Source: Chitinophagaceae bacterium | Lineage (GTDB): Bacteria > Bacteroidota > Bacteroidia > Chitinophagales > UBA10324 | Length of the DNA stretch: 64,000 nucleotides | Assembly (NCBI GenBank): GCA_947469485.1 | Contig: CANIPU010000001.1 | Span: 1-64,000, forward strand | Reading direction: 5' to 3' | Part shown: piece after piece, positions 18,121 to 26,642 of the stretch | Numbering within the stretch: the stretch's first letter is position 1 | Layout: the number at the start of each line of letters is the position of its first letter | Position numbers and translations under genes: made by a program | Notes under the pieces: model-generated | Seen by the model: only the letters and a program-made list of their open reading frames with translations | Databases searched by the model: none | Told to the model about the DNA's origin: nothing

Positions 18121-20925
18121 ATGCGTAGTTTTTTTCTCCTGAATCTTATTGTAATTCAACTAATTTTCATTTCAAGTTCATTTTCTCAAAACGGTTCTGT
18201 TTCAGGTAGAATAACTGATGCCAATAATGCGGAACCACTTATTGGAGCTACTGTTGCAATATTGAATACTACTAATGGAACAATTACTGACTTCGATGGT
18301 AAATATTTAATAAGCGGATTAGCATCGGAAACCTATTCACTAAAAATTTCATATGTTGGATATGATTCAAAAGAAATTTCTGGAATAGAAATTAAAGCTG
18401 GACAAATAACAATCGCCGATATTTCACTATCCGAAAAAAAAGAAAACACGCTCACTGAAATTATTGTGAAGGGTGAATTTAAGAAGGAGAATATTCAAAG
18501 TATGTTAACCATTCGGAAAAACAGTGCTGTAGTTTCTGATGCAATAAGTGCTGATATGATTAAAAAATCGCCTGATAAAAACACCAGCGAAGTATTAAAG
18601 CGGGTGAGTGGAATAACCATTCAGGAAAACAAATTTGTAGTGGTGCGAGGCATGAACGACCGATACAACGAAGCAATGCTCAACAATGCCATTCTACCGA
18701 GTACGGAACCCGACCGAAAAACTTTTTCGTTCGATATTTTTCCTTCTGGTGTTGTAGATAATATCACCATTGTTAAAAGCGCCACGCCCGATTTACCCGG
18801 CAATTTCTCTGGCGGATTAATTCAGATTAACACTAAAGATATTCCCGACGAAAATTTTATTTCAATTAAAATCGGAGCAGGATATAATTCACTCACCAAA
18901 TTCAATAATTATTTTTCCTATCAAGGTGGAAAAAATGATTGGCTTGGGTTGGATGATGGAATCAGAAATCTTCCTTCCGGTTTTCCTACCACCGAAGAAT
19001 ACATAAAAATGAACAGTACCGATAAATTATCATGGGCAAAAAAAATTCCAAACACATGGGGAATTCTGGTTGATAGTTCCATTGCATCGAACAAAAACAT
19101 GCAGGCTGTTGGTGGCTTTGCTTTGCGAAAAACAAAAACCACAAAGTTCGGAGGCATCATCGGAGTCACCTATAATTCATCGTATCGATTCACTTCATTT
19201 CAGCGAGCCGATTACGGGGCACTAATTACAGATACTGTTTATAATTACATGGATAGCGCCTACTCGCAAAACATTCTATCAAGTGCACTCGCCAATTTTA
19301 CATGTAAGCTCAATGGCAACAATAAAATTTTCTTCAACAACATATATTCTATCAACTCAAATAATCAAACTGTATTGCGTACAGGCCCTAATCAAGCAGG
19401 TGGAATTTTAGTGAAAGCCAATTCATTTTATTTTTCAACAAATCAAATTTTGAATTCACAGTTCGGTGGCGATCATTATTTACAGAAAATAAAACTGCGA
19501 ATAAAATGGCTCGCCTATAAAACATCATTCAAGCGCGATGAACCCGACTATCGTCGTAACACTTATTTTACCTCCGATGAATTCACACCCTATTCTGCAC
19601 AAGTAACTTACGGTACCAGTACCGCAACCGGTAGTGGAGTTCGATACTATGCCACTGTCACTGATGATACTTATGGCGGCAATCTCGATTTAAATTTTTC
19701 ATTTCAACTATTCAAACTTTCACAGTCGTTAAAAGTCGGGGCCGCTTATTTCAATGATGTACGAAATCGCGATGCACGCATATTTACTACTGCAGTTGCC
19801 AACTCCGATAATTTTAATTCCAGTCTTGTATTCAATGGGCAGGATACCATTTACGCGCCCGAAAATTACGATTTGCAAACCGGATTTATACAGATAGAAG
19901 ATAACACACCAACCAATCATTATGATGGAAGCAACACCAATACCGCTGGCTACATAATGCTTGACAATAAGTTTGCAAAACCAATTCGTTTTGTGTGGGG
20001 ATTGCGCGTCGAGAATTTTCAGAACATTATTAACACCTACGATGTAATTACCAATGAACCATACCTGCGCGACACTACTTACCTTGATTTGCTTCCATCT
20101 GCTAATCTCATTCTTTCTGTTTTTAAAAATGCAAATGTGCGATTGAGCTTCAGCAGGGCCGTTGCACGACCTCAGTTTCGCGAACTGGCCAATCAGCTGT
20201 TTTATGATTTTCTGTTGAACACCACTTTCAATGGCAACCCCAATCTAGTCGAAACCCACATTAACAATTACGAATGGCGGTGGGAACACTATTTTAAAAA
20301 CGCGCAATACTACTCAGCCAGTTTGTTTTACAAAACATTCGAAAACCCAATTGAACAAACCCTCTCAACATCAGGAGGCGATTCGCGCACCGTGCAGTTT
20401 GTGAATGTGGCACGCGCCACTAACATCGGAGTCGAACTCGAAGCGCGCAAAAACTTTGCATTCATCGCCAAGCCACTTGAACATTTAGTGGCGTATGCAA
20501 ATGTGTCCGTTATTCAATCAAAAGTTTATTCGCTCGGTGCCACTTCCGATACATCTGCCAACCGACCGTTGCAGGGGCAGTCGCCATACATTGTTAACAC
20601 CTCGCTACAGTACACCGAACCCAAAACTCATTTTGGTTTCTCGGCTTTGTACAATGTAATTGGTAAAAGAATTTTCTTAGTTGGCTCTGCTGCCGAAGAA
20701 CCAATTTGGGAACAAACGCATCCCACACTCGATTTAAAACTGAGTAAAACATTTTTAAAAGACGGCCTCATCGAACTCACATGGAGTGATATCCTTCACC
20801 GCAACGATTACCAGTTCTGGGATTTGAATCAAAATAATATTTTCGATAACAACTCTGATGACCGCATGATACAATCACAAAATTTCGGATATAATCTTTC
20901 GCTCGCGGTGAGTTTTAAATTTTGA
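18121..20925 (+). CDS. TonB-dependent receptor with carboxypeptidase-regulatory-like N-terminal domain
   Basis: A 934-residue outer-membrane receptor. MRSFFLLNLIVIQLIFISSSFSQ is the signal peptide; the ATG at 18082 would add 13 polar residues before it, so 18121 is preferred. GSVSGRITDANNAEPLIGATV starts the carboxypeptidase-regulatory-like domain (about 25-110). The plug follows (about 140-240, with EVLKRVSGITIQENKFVVVRG and VKSATPDLPGNFSGG), then a 22-strand-type barrel ending in aromatic F. It takes up a ligand with TonB/ExbBD energy. The location next to pst genes and a weak Pho-like array suggest a phosphate-containing ligand, but that is inference. Base composition rises from about 33 % GC at the start to about 50 % near the end. 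Confidence 0.93.
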   Translation: MRSFFLLNLIVIQLIFISSSFSQNGSVSGRITDANNAEPLIGATVAILNTTNGTITDFDGKYLISGLASETYSLKISYVGYDSKEISGIEIKAGQITIADISLSEKKENTLTEIIVKGEFKKENIQSMLTIRKNSAVVSDAISADMIKKSPDKNTSEVLKRVSGITIQENKFVVVRGMNDRYNEAMLNNAILPSTEPDRKTFSFDIFPSGVVDNITIVKSATPDLPGNFSGGLIQINTKDIPDENFISIKIGAGYNSLTKFNNYFSYQGGKNDWLGLDDGIRNLPSGFPTTEEYIKMNSTDKLSWAKKIPNTWGILVDSSIASNKNMQAVGGFALRKTKTTKFGGIIGVTYNSSYRFTSFQRADYGALITDTVYNYMDSAYSQNILSSALANFTCKLNGNNKIFFNNIYSINSNNQTVLRTGPNQAGGILVKANSFYFSTNQILNSQFGGDHYLQKIKLRIKWLAYKTSFKRDEPDYRRNTYFTSDEFTPYSAQVTYGTSTATGSGVRYYATVTDDTYGGNLDLNFSFQLFKLSQSLKVGAAYFNDVRNRDARIFTTAVANSDNFNSSLVFNGQDTIYAPENYDLQTGFIQIEDNTPTNHYDGSNTNTAGYIMLDNKFAKPIRFVWGLRVENFQNIINTYDVITNEPYLRDTTYLDLLPSANLILSVFKNANVRLSFSRAVARPQFRELANQLFYDFLLNTTFNGNPNLVETHINNYEWRWEHYFKNAQYYSASLFYKTFENPIEQTLSTSGGDSRTVQFVNVARATNIGVELEARKNFAFIAKPLEHLVAYANVSVIQSKVYSLGATSDTSANRPLQGQSPYIVNTSLQYTEPKTHFGFSALYNVIGKRIFLVGSAAEEPIWEQTHPTLDLKLSKTFLKDGLIELTWSDILHRNDYQFWDLNQNNIFDNNSDDRMIQSQNFGYNLSLAVSFKF

Positions 20926-20973
20926 TACCCTAAATTAGTAGTAACAACTGATAAAACAATAATTAGGAAAAAT

Positions 20974-21005
20974 AAAAAAAGTCCTGAATCTCCCGACTCA
21001 GGACT
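20974..21005 (-). terminator. Minus-strand intrinsic terminator without an upstream protein gene
   Basis: AGTCCTGA/TCAGGACT with a 10-base loop, then U7 on the minus strand. On the plus strand the hairpin is followed by TACCTAAA, so it is not a good terminator for the TonB receptor, which ends 50 bases before. Confidence 0.7.
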
Positions 21006-21120
21006 TACCTAAAACAACAACCTGTAAGTTCTGCTTACTTAGGATGCGTCTTGAGTGCGAAATAACTAGCCTAATGTTAACAATACTTTACTCCAGTATT
21101 AATTAATGATGAAGACGCTT
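20974..21120 (-). ncRNA. Putative structured small RNA on the minus strand
   Basis: Read on the minus strand, the segment folds into several paired elements: a 7-bp closing helix (21112-21118 with 21046-21052), a 6-bp hairpin inside it (21095-21100 with 21082-21087), a CCT-AA-GTAAG hairpin (21021-21043) and a final 8-bp hairpin (20998-21005 with 20980-20987) followed by seven U. That last element is a complete intrinsic terminator, yet no minus-strand gene ends here. I see no reading frame and no match to tmRNA, 6S or SRP RNA. The 5' end is uncertain. Confidence 0.4.
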
Positions 21121-21236
21121 TTACTATGCATCATTGTAAGTTTATAGTTTTCTTTTAACTTATTCCTTTATACAAAAAAAGTAAGGCACTCTTCAAATTC
21201 ATATAACATTATTAAATCGTTACCAAATTGTTAAAC

Positions 21237-21292
21237 TTAACATTTACTTAACATTGGATTCATATACCCATAACATTATAACTGAATTTTTG
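21237..21292 (+). promoter_or_regulatory. Putative Pho-box array and -7 box upstream of the porin gene
   Basis: TTAACA (21237), TTAACA (21248), TTCATA (21259) and ATAACA (21270) stand at exact 11-bp steps; AATTTTTG (21285-21292) follows after nine bases and fits seven of eight positions of TAnnTTTG. An extra pair TTACCA/TTAAAC (21220, 21231), also 11 bp apart but out of phase, lies just upstream. The geometry is identical to that at 14.37 kb. Confidence 0.6.
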
Positions 21293-21316
21293 CATCACCT
21301 TAAACAACAAAAAATT

Positions 21317-22615
21317 ATGCGAATTAAATTACTCAGCCTTTTATCAGTAATGGTGCTTTCCTTAACAATAGCAAAAGCACAAACAGAAAACCCGCTTGAC
21401 ACATTAACAAACCGTGTAAATATTATGAACGGTGATTTAGATGTATTGAAACGGTTAAAAGTAACCGGATACATGCAACCTCAGTATCAGGTTGCTGACT
21501 CATCGGGTGTTGGTTCGTTTGCAGGCGGCGATTTTGGATCTGGCCTCAACAAACGATTTGCTTTGCGCCGCGGCCGTGTAAAGTTTACTTATGATTTCAG
21601 CAATACACAATTTGTTGTGCAATTAGACGGAACAGAAAAAGGTGTTTCTTTTACAGATGTATATGGAAAATATACTGAGCCTTGGTTAAATGCATTCTCT
21701 ATACAAGCCGGAATCTTCAACCGTCCATGGGGATATGAAATCGCTACCAGCAGTAGCATGCGTGAATCACCTGAACGCGCAAGATGGTCACAAACTTTAT
21801 TTCCCGGAGAAAGAGATTTGGGTGTTATGGCAGGTTTTCAAATGCCTAAAACAAGCAAGTGGAATTTCCTTTCTTTAAATGTTGCTATGGTAAATGGTAC
21901 AGGAAGATCCGCCAGTGATTTTGATTACCAAAAAGATTTGATTGCACACCTCGGTCTTTCAAAAAATATAGCTAAAGAAAAAATAAAACTTGGATTAGGT
22001 GCTTCTTACTATAATGGAGGAGTTCGTCAGTTCACGAAATATGTTTATTCATACGGCACTAATTCCAGCGGAGTGAAAACATATGTTGTGGATAGTGCTT
22101 CAACCAATAAGGATGGTATTGCAGGTCGCTCATACATTGGAGCTGATTTACAATTTGTTTACGAATCTCCAATAGGTACTACTACCCTTCGTGGTGAATT
22201 TATTCAAGGGCAACAACCTGTTCCGGGAAACAGTAATTCAGCGAGTCCGAGCACAGTTACACCAACAACAACACCCACCACTTATCCTGATACCTACATA
22301 AGAAATGTGCAGGGTTTTGTTGCCTACTTTGTTCAAAACATAAAAGCTATTAAGAGTGGAATTGTGGTGAAGTACGATATGTATGATCCGAATACTGATG
22401 TATCAACATCTGACATTGGTGTTTCAGGAAGCAAACTGACCAAAGCTGATATTGCCTATACCACACTTGGGTTTGGATATTTATTCTACATCAATGCAAA
22501 TACTAAGTTGTGTTTGTACCGCGACTTAGTAACTAACGAATCAACAAAGCTTACTGGCTGGTCACAGGATTTACAGGATAATGTGTGGACTTTCCGTTTG
22601 CAATTCAAATTTTAA
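21317..22615 (+). CDS. Phosphate-selective-type porin (OprO/OprP family)
   Basis: A 432-residue barrel. The ATG at 21317 gives MRIKLLSLLSVMVLSLTIAKAQ as signal peptide; upstream TTG at 21254 only adds leader. The mature part begins with a short coiled segment (LDTLTNRVNIMNGDLDVLKRLKVTG) and continues with RFALRRGRVKFTYDF and AGIFNRPWGYEIATSSSMRESPERA, typical of the OprO/P porin family, ending in FRLQFKF. Family members form anion/phosphate-selective outer-membrane channels. Position directly before pstS and the Pho-type array upstream support phosphate or polyphosphate uptake. Selectivity itself is not proven by sequence. Confidence 0.9.
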   Translation: MRIKLLSLLSVMVLSLTIAKAQTENPLDTLTNRVNIMNGDLDVLKRLKVTGYMQPQYQVADSSGVGSFAGGDFGSGLNKRFALRRGRVKFTYDFSNTQFVVQLDGTEKGVSFTDVYGKYTEPWLNAFSIQAGIFNRPWGYEIATSSSMRESPERARWSQTLFPGERDLGVMAGFQMPKTSKWNFLSLNVAMVNGTGRSASDFDYQKDLIAHLGLSKNIAKEKIKLGLGASYYNGGVRQFTKYVYSYGTNSSGVKTYVVDSASTNKDGIAGRSYIGADLQFVYESPIGTTTLRGEFIQGQQPVPGNSNSASPSTVTPTTTPTTYPDTYIRNVQGFVAYFVQNIKAIKSGIVVKYDMYDPNTDVSTSDIGVSGSKLTKADIAYTTLGFGYLFYINANTKLCLYRDLVTNESTKLTGWSQDLQDNVWTFRLQFKF

Positions 22616-22623
22616 ATTGACAC

Positions 22624-22640
22624 TTAACAATTTCATAACA
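22624..22640 (+). promoter_or_regulatory. Possible Pho half-site upstream of pstS
   Basis: TTAACA (22624) and ATAACA (22635) are 11 bp apart in the 80-base gap between the porin stop and pstS. No good -7 box follows at the expected distance. pstS may therefore also be read through from the porin promoter. Confidence 0.3.
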
Positions 22641-22695
22641 CTGAACAAAAACTCAGGCACTTCAATTGCCTATCATAAAACATAAAATAACAATC

Positions 22696-23517
22696 ATGAC
22701 AAAAAGAATTTTATCAATCGTTTTAATCTTTTCTTTATCTCTTCACATTGCAACCGCACAGAAGATAAAAGGAAGTGACACTTGCCTTCCGCTGGTACAG
22801 AAAGAAGCTGAAGCTTTTAAAAAGAAATTTCCTACCAGCTCTATCACTATTACCGGTGGAGGAAGTGGCGTAGGTATAGCTGCATTGATGGACGGTTCAT
22901 GCGACCTTAGTATGAGTTCCCGCAAATTAAAAATGGATGAAAAACTAAAATTGCAGGATGCTGGCAAATCATACAAAGAAGTAATTATGGCAAATGATGC
23001 ATTATCAGTTATTGTAAATCCGGCAAACAAAGTTACCCAACTTACCCGTGTTCAGATAGAAGGTATTTATACCGGAAAAATTAAAAACTGGAAAGAAGTA
23101 GGTGGTGATGATTTAGCAATTGTTGTTTATAGCCGCGAATCAAGTTCCGGTACTTATGAATTCTTCAAAGAAAAAGTTTTGATGAATAAGAATTATGCTT
23201 CAACCTGTTTAAACATGCCTGCAACCGGAGCAATTGTTCAAAGTGTTAGTCAAACAAAGGGTGCAATTGGTTATGTTGGATTAGCGTATATGGAAGGCGA
23301 TGTAAAAGCTATTGCAATTTCTTTTGATGGAAAAACTTTTGTTAAACCTTCAATGGAAACAGCAATCAATAAAACTTATCCTATTGTTCGACCATTGTTT
23401 TTCTACTACAATGTAACTAAAGAAAAAACTGTAAAACCATTTATTGATTACATACTTTCTGCAGAAGGACAAGCTATTGTTAAGCAGATAGGCTATGTAC
23501 CGCTTGCAGCTAAATAA
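22696..23517 (+). CDS. pstS: Phosphate ABC transporter substrate-binding protein
   Basis: A 273-residue periplasmic binding protein. The ATG at 22696 gives signal peptide MTKRILSIVLIFSLSLHIATAQ. The phosphate-binding elements are visible: KGSDTCLPLVQ, TGGGSGVGIAAL (about 50-62), SMSSRKLK, and SRESSSGTYEFF (about 147-158), followed by GAIVQSVSQTKGAIGYVG. It delivers phosphate to PstCAB. It is separated from pstCAB by a minus-strand T9SS gene, which is unusual, and has its own terminator. The length is in the short PstS class common in Bacteroidota. Confidence 0.95.
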   Translation: MTKRILSIVLIFSLSLHIATAQKIKGSDTCLPLVQKEAEAFKKKFPTSSITITGGGSGVGIAALMDGSCDLSMSSRKLKMDEKLKLQDAGKSYKEVIMANDALSVIVNPANKVTQLTRVQIEGIYTGKIKNWKEVGGDDLAIVVYSRESSSGTYEFFKEKVLMNKNYASTCLNMPATGAIVQSVSQTKGAIGYVGLAYMEGDVKAIAISFDGKTFVKPSMETAINKTYPIVRPLFFYYNVTKEKTVKPFIDYILSAEGQAIVKQIGYVPLAAK

Positions 23518-23550
23518 ATTTTAAGAATAAGGTTAGTATTAATGTTAAAG

Positions 23551-23585
23551 AAAAGGCTGGCACAAATGTGTCAGCCTTTTCTTTT
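23551..23585. terminator. Bidirectional terminator between pstS and convergent T9SS gene
   Basis: A 14-bp stem AAAAGGCTGGCACA/TGTGTCAGCCTTTT (one G-T pair) with a tiny loop; A- and T-tracts on each side allow use on both strands. Confidence 0.88.
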
Positions 23586-23633
23586 TAATATTTAACTGAA
23601 ATCAAAAACCGAAATTTTCCAGTATCCGAAAAT

Positions 23634-24428
23634 TTATTCCTTTACAAAGCTCTTTCTGAAAACCTTTCCTTCGGTTGTACCTTCCAAAAAATATATTCCT
23701 TCAGGAATATCAGAAATACGAATAAAATTATTCCGTTCACTATCGTTTGAAAAAACCTTAATAGTTCGTCCATTCAAATCAAAAATTTTTATTGATGAAA
23801 ATGTATTAAAGCCTTCAATATAAATTCTATCAGATGAAGGATTCGGAAATAGCATATCTGATATAGATTGAGGTTCCAAAATTGCCGATGGTTCTTCAAG
23901 TGATAATAAATCAACCCAAAACTTATTTCCCTGATGATTGCAAGCTGTAATATTTATCGTTGCTGAATTGACTATAGAAGTTGTGTTTGAAATAGTAACA
24001 GCAATGATTGTCCAGTTTGAAATAGAAGTACTAATTAAATATTCACCACTATCTACTGCAAGAGAATTATTGAACAAAGTAATTTTTATTAGTGCCGAAT
24101 CAGGTGTTTGAAAATCGCTTTTAAAATATCCTTTCAACTGAAAGGGGTGATTAGGAATTGGGAAATTACTTCCAATACTTCCCTGTATTCCAATAATATT
24201 TGTAATCAATGTTGAATAATTTCCGGAATACACATTTATCGAATCCTTAAAAACATTTGATGGCACCAGATCACCATTAGATGTATACCAGTCATTTGGG
24301 TTTTCGCCACCTAACCCCATATTATTCCAAAGTTCGAAATCATTGTTTGGAATCTGTGCGAGAACAAAAGTGCCAGGCATAAATGAAATAAAAATCAGGA
24401 GAGTGATGTTGAGTAAGTTTTTCTTCAT
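23634..24428 (-). CDS. T9SS type A sorted protein, small
   Basis: A 264-residue exported protein. MKKNLLNITLLIFISFMPG is the signal peptide; the mature part begins IPNNDFELWNNMG, the opening common to Bacteroidota PCMD- or jelly-roll-type carbohydrate-binding-like modules (about 25-180). The sorting domain runs from about 190 (DMLFPNPSSDR) to the end (GIYFLEG ... KSFVKE). It lies between pstS and pstC on the opposite strand, divergent from pstC with a 148-base gap holding the TTAACA array, which is oriented towards pstC. Whether this gene also responds to phosphate is unknown. Function not recognised. Confidence 0.8.
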   Translation of the reverse strand: MKKNLLNITLLIFISFMPGTFVLAQIPNNDFELWNNMGLGGENPNDWYTSNGDLVPSNVFKDSINVYSGNYSTLITNIIGIQGSIGSNFPIPNHPFQLKGYFKSDFQTPDSALIKITLFNNSLAVDSGEYLISTSISNWTIIAVTISNTTSIVNSATINITACNHQGNKFWVDLLSLEEPSAILEPQSISDMLFPNPSSDRIYIEGFNTFSSIKIFDLNGRTIKVFSNDSERNNFIRISDIPEGIYFLEGTTEGKVFRKSFVKE

Positions 24429-24485
24429 ATAAGCATGACTTTAAAATTGAATTAAATGCTGCATTTCAAAATAAATCTGATTTAA

Positions 24486-24571
24486 ATAACACTTTCTTAA
24501 CACTCTTAACAATTATTTAACATTGAATTACCTTATGAATACTTGAATAAATTTATGTAAGGATAAATTTG
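24486..24571 (+). promoter_or_regulatory. Putative Pho-box array and -7 box upstream of pstC
   Basis: ATAACA (24486), TTAACA (24497), TTAACA (24506), TTAACA (24517) and TTACCT (24528) give spacings of 11, 9, 11 and 11. A perfect -7 box TAAATTTG is at 24564-24571, only five bases before the GTG start of pstC, so the transcript may be nearly leaderless. The array is dense, but its distance to the -7 box differs from the arrays at 14.4 and 21.2 kb. Confidence 0.55.
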
Positions 24572-24576
24572 CATGA

Positions 24577-25785
24577 GTGAAAAAAATTATTTCCTACATT
24601 ATTAACAGAATTATTACCGCCTTGCTATATATAAGCGGTTCTATCACAAGTATCATTGTAATTCTTATAGTAATTTTTTTATTCAGTGAAGGTGCAGGAA
24701 TGTTTGGTCAGGAACCTACTGAAAAAGGGTTCATACTGGCTGTAAACAAAACCAATAAAGTCAGTCATCTTTCAGCTGAGCAAACCAAACTAATATTTGA
24801 TGGCGAAATAACCAATTGGCAAAAAGTTGGTGGTAAAAACGATAGTATTATTCTTTTCAGAATGGATAACATCACTGATTATTTTACTGAAGAACAAATC
24901 GGGGAAAACTTTGAACATTTACCTGCTTGTATTAGTAAGGTAGTTGACAGCATTCCAGGGATAATTGCATTTGTAGGTAAAACCTACACCGATAAAAATT
25001 TTGCTGGAAAAGAATTAAAAGTAGATAAGTTAACAGTTAGAGATTTCTTATTCGGACAACTATGGTTTCCAACAGCTCACCCGGTTGCTGTATTCGGAGC
25101 CCTACCATTATTACTTGGTACATTTTGGGTTAGCATTTTTGCAATTCTTTTTGCTTTGCCCCTTGGATTAGCTACTGCAATTTATATTGCTGAAGTTGCG
25201 AATCCTGTTGTAAGGAATATTTTAAAACCTGTTATTGAATTACTTGCAGGTATTCCATCTGTTGTTTATGGATTTTTTGGGTTGGTGGTAGTTGTTCCTT
25301 TCATACAAAGTGTATTTAATTTACCGGTTGGCGAAACAGCTTTTGCCGGAAGCATTATACTTGGTATCATGGCTCTTCCTACTATCATTACTATTTCAGA
25401 AGATGCTATTCGAACAACTCCAAGAAGCATGAAAGAAGCGAGTCTTGCACTTGGTGCAAATCACTGGCAAACAATTTTCAGAGTTATTCTTCCTTATTCT
25501 TCTTCAGGAATTACTGCAGGTGCAATACTTGGAATAGGTCGTGCTATCGGAGAAACAATGGCAGTACTCATGGTTACTGGTAATGCCGCAGTAATGCCGC
25601 ATACCTTACTTGAACCTGTCAGAACAATACCGGCAACCATTGCCGCCGAATTGGGTGAAGCGCCTCAAGGCGGTTTGCATTACGAGTCACTGTTTATATT
25701 AGGCTGTGTGTTGTTTTTAATTACAATGCTTGTGAATCTTGCCGTTGAATTTATTTCACGCCGTAACAAAAGAGTTGCATCATAA
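24577..25785 (+). CDS. pstC: Phosphate ABC transporter permease PstC with inserted PstS-like lobe
   Basis: A 402-residue permease; E. coli PstC has about 319. The GTG start gives MKKIISYIINRIITALLYIS and the first helix. Residues about 43-155 are an extra extracytoplasmic region resembling lobe II of PstS: VNKTNKV, LIFDGEITNWQKVGG and GIIAFVG align with VNPANKV, GIYTGKIKNWKEVGG and GAIGYVG of PstS at 22.7 kb. The phosphate-contact segment SSGTYEFF is not kept. The permease core follows (GALPLLLGTFWVS, ELLAGIPSVVYGFFGL, and the ATPase-coupling EASLALGANHWQTIFRVILP). pstA starts one base after the stop. Confidence 0.95.
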   Translation: MKKIISYIINRIITALLYISGSITSIIVILIVIFLFSEGAGMFGQEPTEKGFILAVNKTNKVSHLSAEQTKLIFDGEITNWQKVGGKNDSIILFRMDNITDYFTEEQIGENFEHLPACISKVVDSIPGIIAFVGKTYTDKNFAGKELKVDKLTVRDFLFGQLWFPTAHPVAVFGALPLLLGTFWVSIFAILFALPLGLATAIYIAEVANPVVRNILKPVIELLAGIPSVVYGFFGLVVVVPFIQSVFNLPVGETAFAGSIILGIMALPTIITISEDAIRTTPRSMKEASLALGANHWQTIFRVILPYSSSGITAGAILGIGRAIGETMAVLMVTGNAAVMPHTLLEPVRTIPATIAAELGEAPQGGLHYESLFILGCVLFLITMLVNLAVEFISRRNKRVAS

Positions 25786-25786
25786 C

Positions 25787-26641
25787 ATGAACAAAAGAAT
25801 AAAACAACAAATAGCATTCTGGACTTTGCGCATTATGAGTTCAATTGTTGTACTATTTCTTGTTTTAATTCTTGGTTTCATTATTTCAAAAGGCATTGGA
25901 GTTATTAACTGGAAATTTTTAACAACCATGCCTGAAGATGGAATGACCAAGGGCGGAATTTATCCTGCTATAATTGGAACATTTTGTTTAGTTGGAGGCA
26001 GTATGTTGTTCGCATTTCCAATTGGTGTGATGAGCGGAATTTTTATTCACGAATATGCTCCTAATGGTTTCTTCAAAAATTTTGTGCAACTGATGACCAA
26101 CAACCTTGCGGGTGTTCCATCAATTGTTTTCGGTTTATTCGGTATGTCACTGTTTGTAAATAAACTAGAATTTGGTGATTCAATACTGGCAGGTTCACTA
26201 ACCCTTGGCTTATTGGTATTGCCGGTTGTTATTCGAACGACAGAAGAAGCTTTAAAATCTGTTAACGATTCGTTTAGATTAGCCAGTTACGGACTTGGGG
26301 CAAACAAACTGCAAACTATCTGGAGAGTTGTATTGCCAATTGCAACTCCGAATATCATTACAGGTTTAATTCTGTCAATTGGCAGAGTGAGCGGCGAAAC
26401 AGCACCAATATTGTTTACAGTTGCGGCTTATTATTTACCTACACTACCTGATTCTATGTACGATCAGGTAATGGCACTTCCATATCACCTTTATGTACTG
26501 AGCACAAGTGGAACAAATATTAAAGAATCTCGAGACATGGCCTATGGTACTGCATTGGTTTTAGTCTTGATTGTTTTAATTGCCAACCTTGTTGCAAATG
26601 CTATCAGAAGATTTTTAAGTAAAAAAGTGAAAATGAATTGA
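25787..26641 (+). CDS. pstA: Phosphate ABC transporter permease PstA
   Basis: A 284-residue permease with six predicted helices; [35 protein letters not shown] and [18 protein letters not shown] (the ATPase-coupling loop) are the PstA landmarks. It pairs with PstC in the inner membrane. The ATG at 25787 follows the pstC stop by one base; the frame is open further upstream into pstC, but that part lacks family similarity. pstB begins one base after its stop. Confidence 0.96.
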   Translation: MNKRIKQQIAFWTLRIMSSIVVLFLVLILGFIISKGIGVINWKFLTTMPEDGMTKGGIYPAIIGTFCLVGGSMLFAFPIGVMSGIFIHEYAPNGFFKNFVQLMTNNLAGVPSIVFGLFGMSLFVNKLEFGDSILAGSLTLGLLVLPVVIRTTEEALKSVNDSFRLASYGLGANKLQTIWRVVLPIATPNIITGLILSIGRVSGETAPILFTVAAYYLPTLPDSMYDQVMALPYHLYVLSTSGTNIKESRDMAYGTALVLVLIVLIANLVANAIRRFLSKKVKMN

Positions 26642-26642
26642 G

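Noticed and set aside
20974-21120. The structured minus-strand segment as tmRNA, 6S RNA, SRP RNA or a tRNA
   Set aside because: It is too short for tmRNA, lacks a tRNA-like acceptor with CCA and the long central bulge of 6S RNA, and has no SRP tetraloop motif that I can see.
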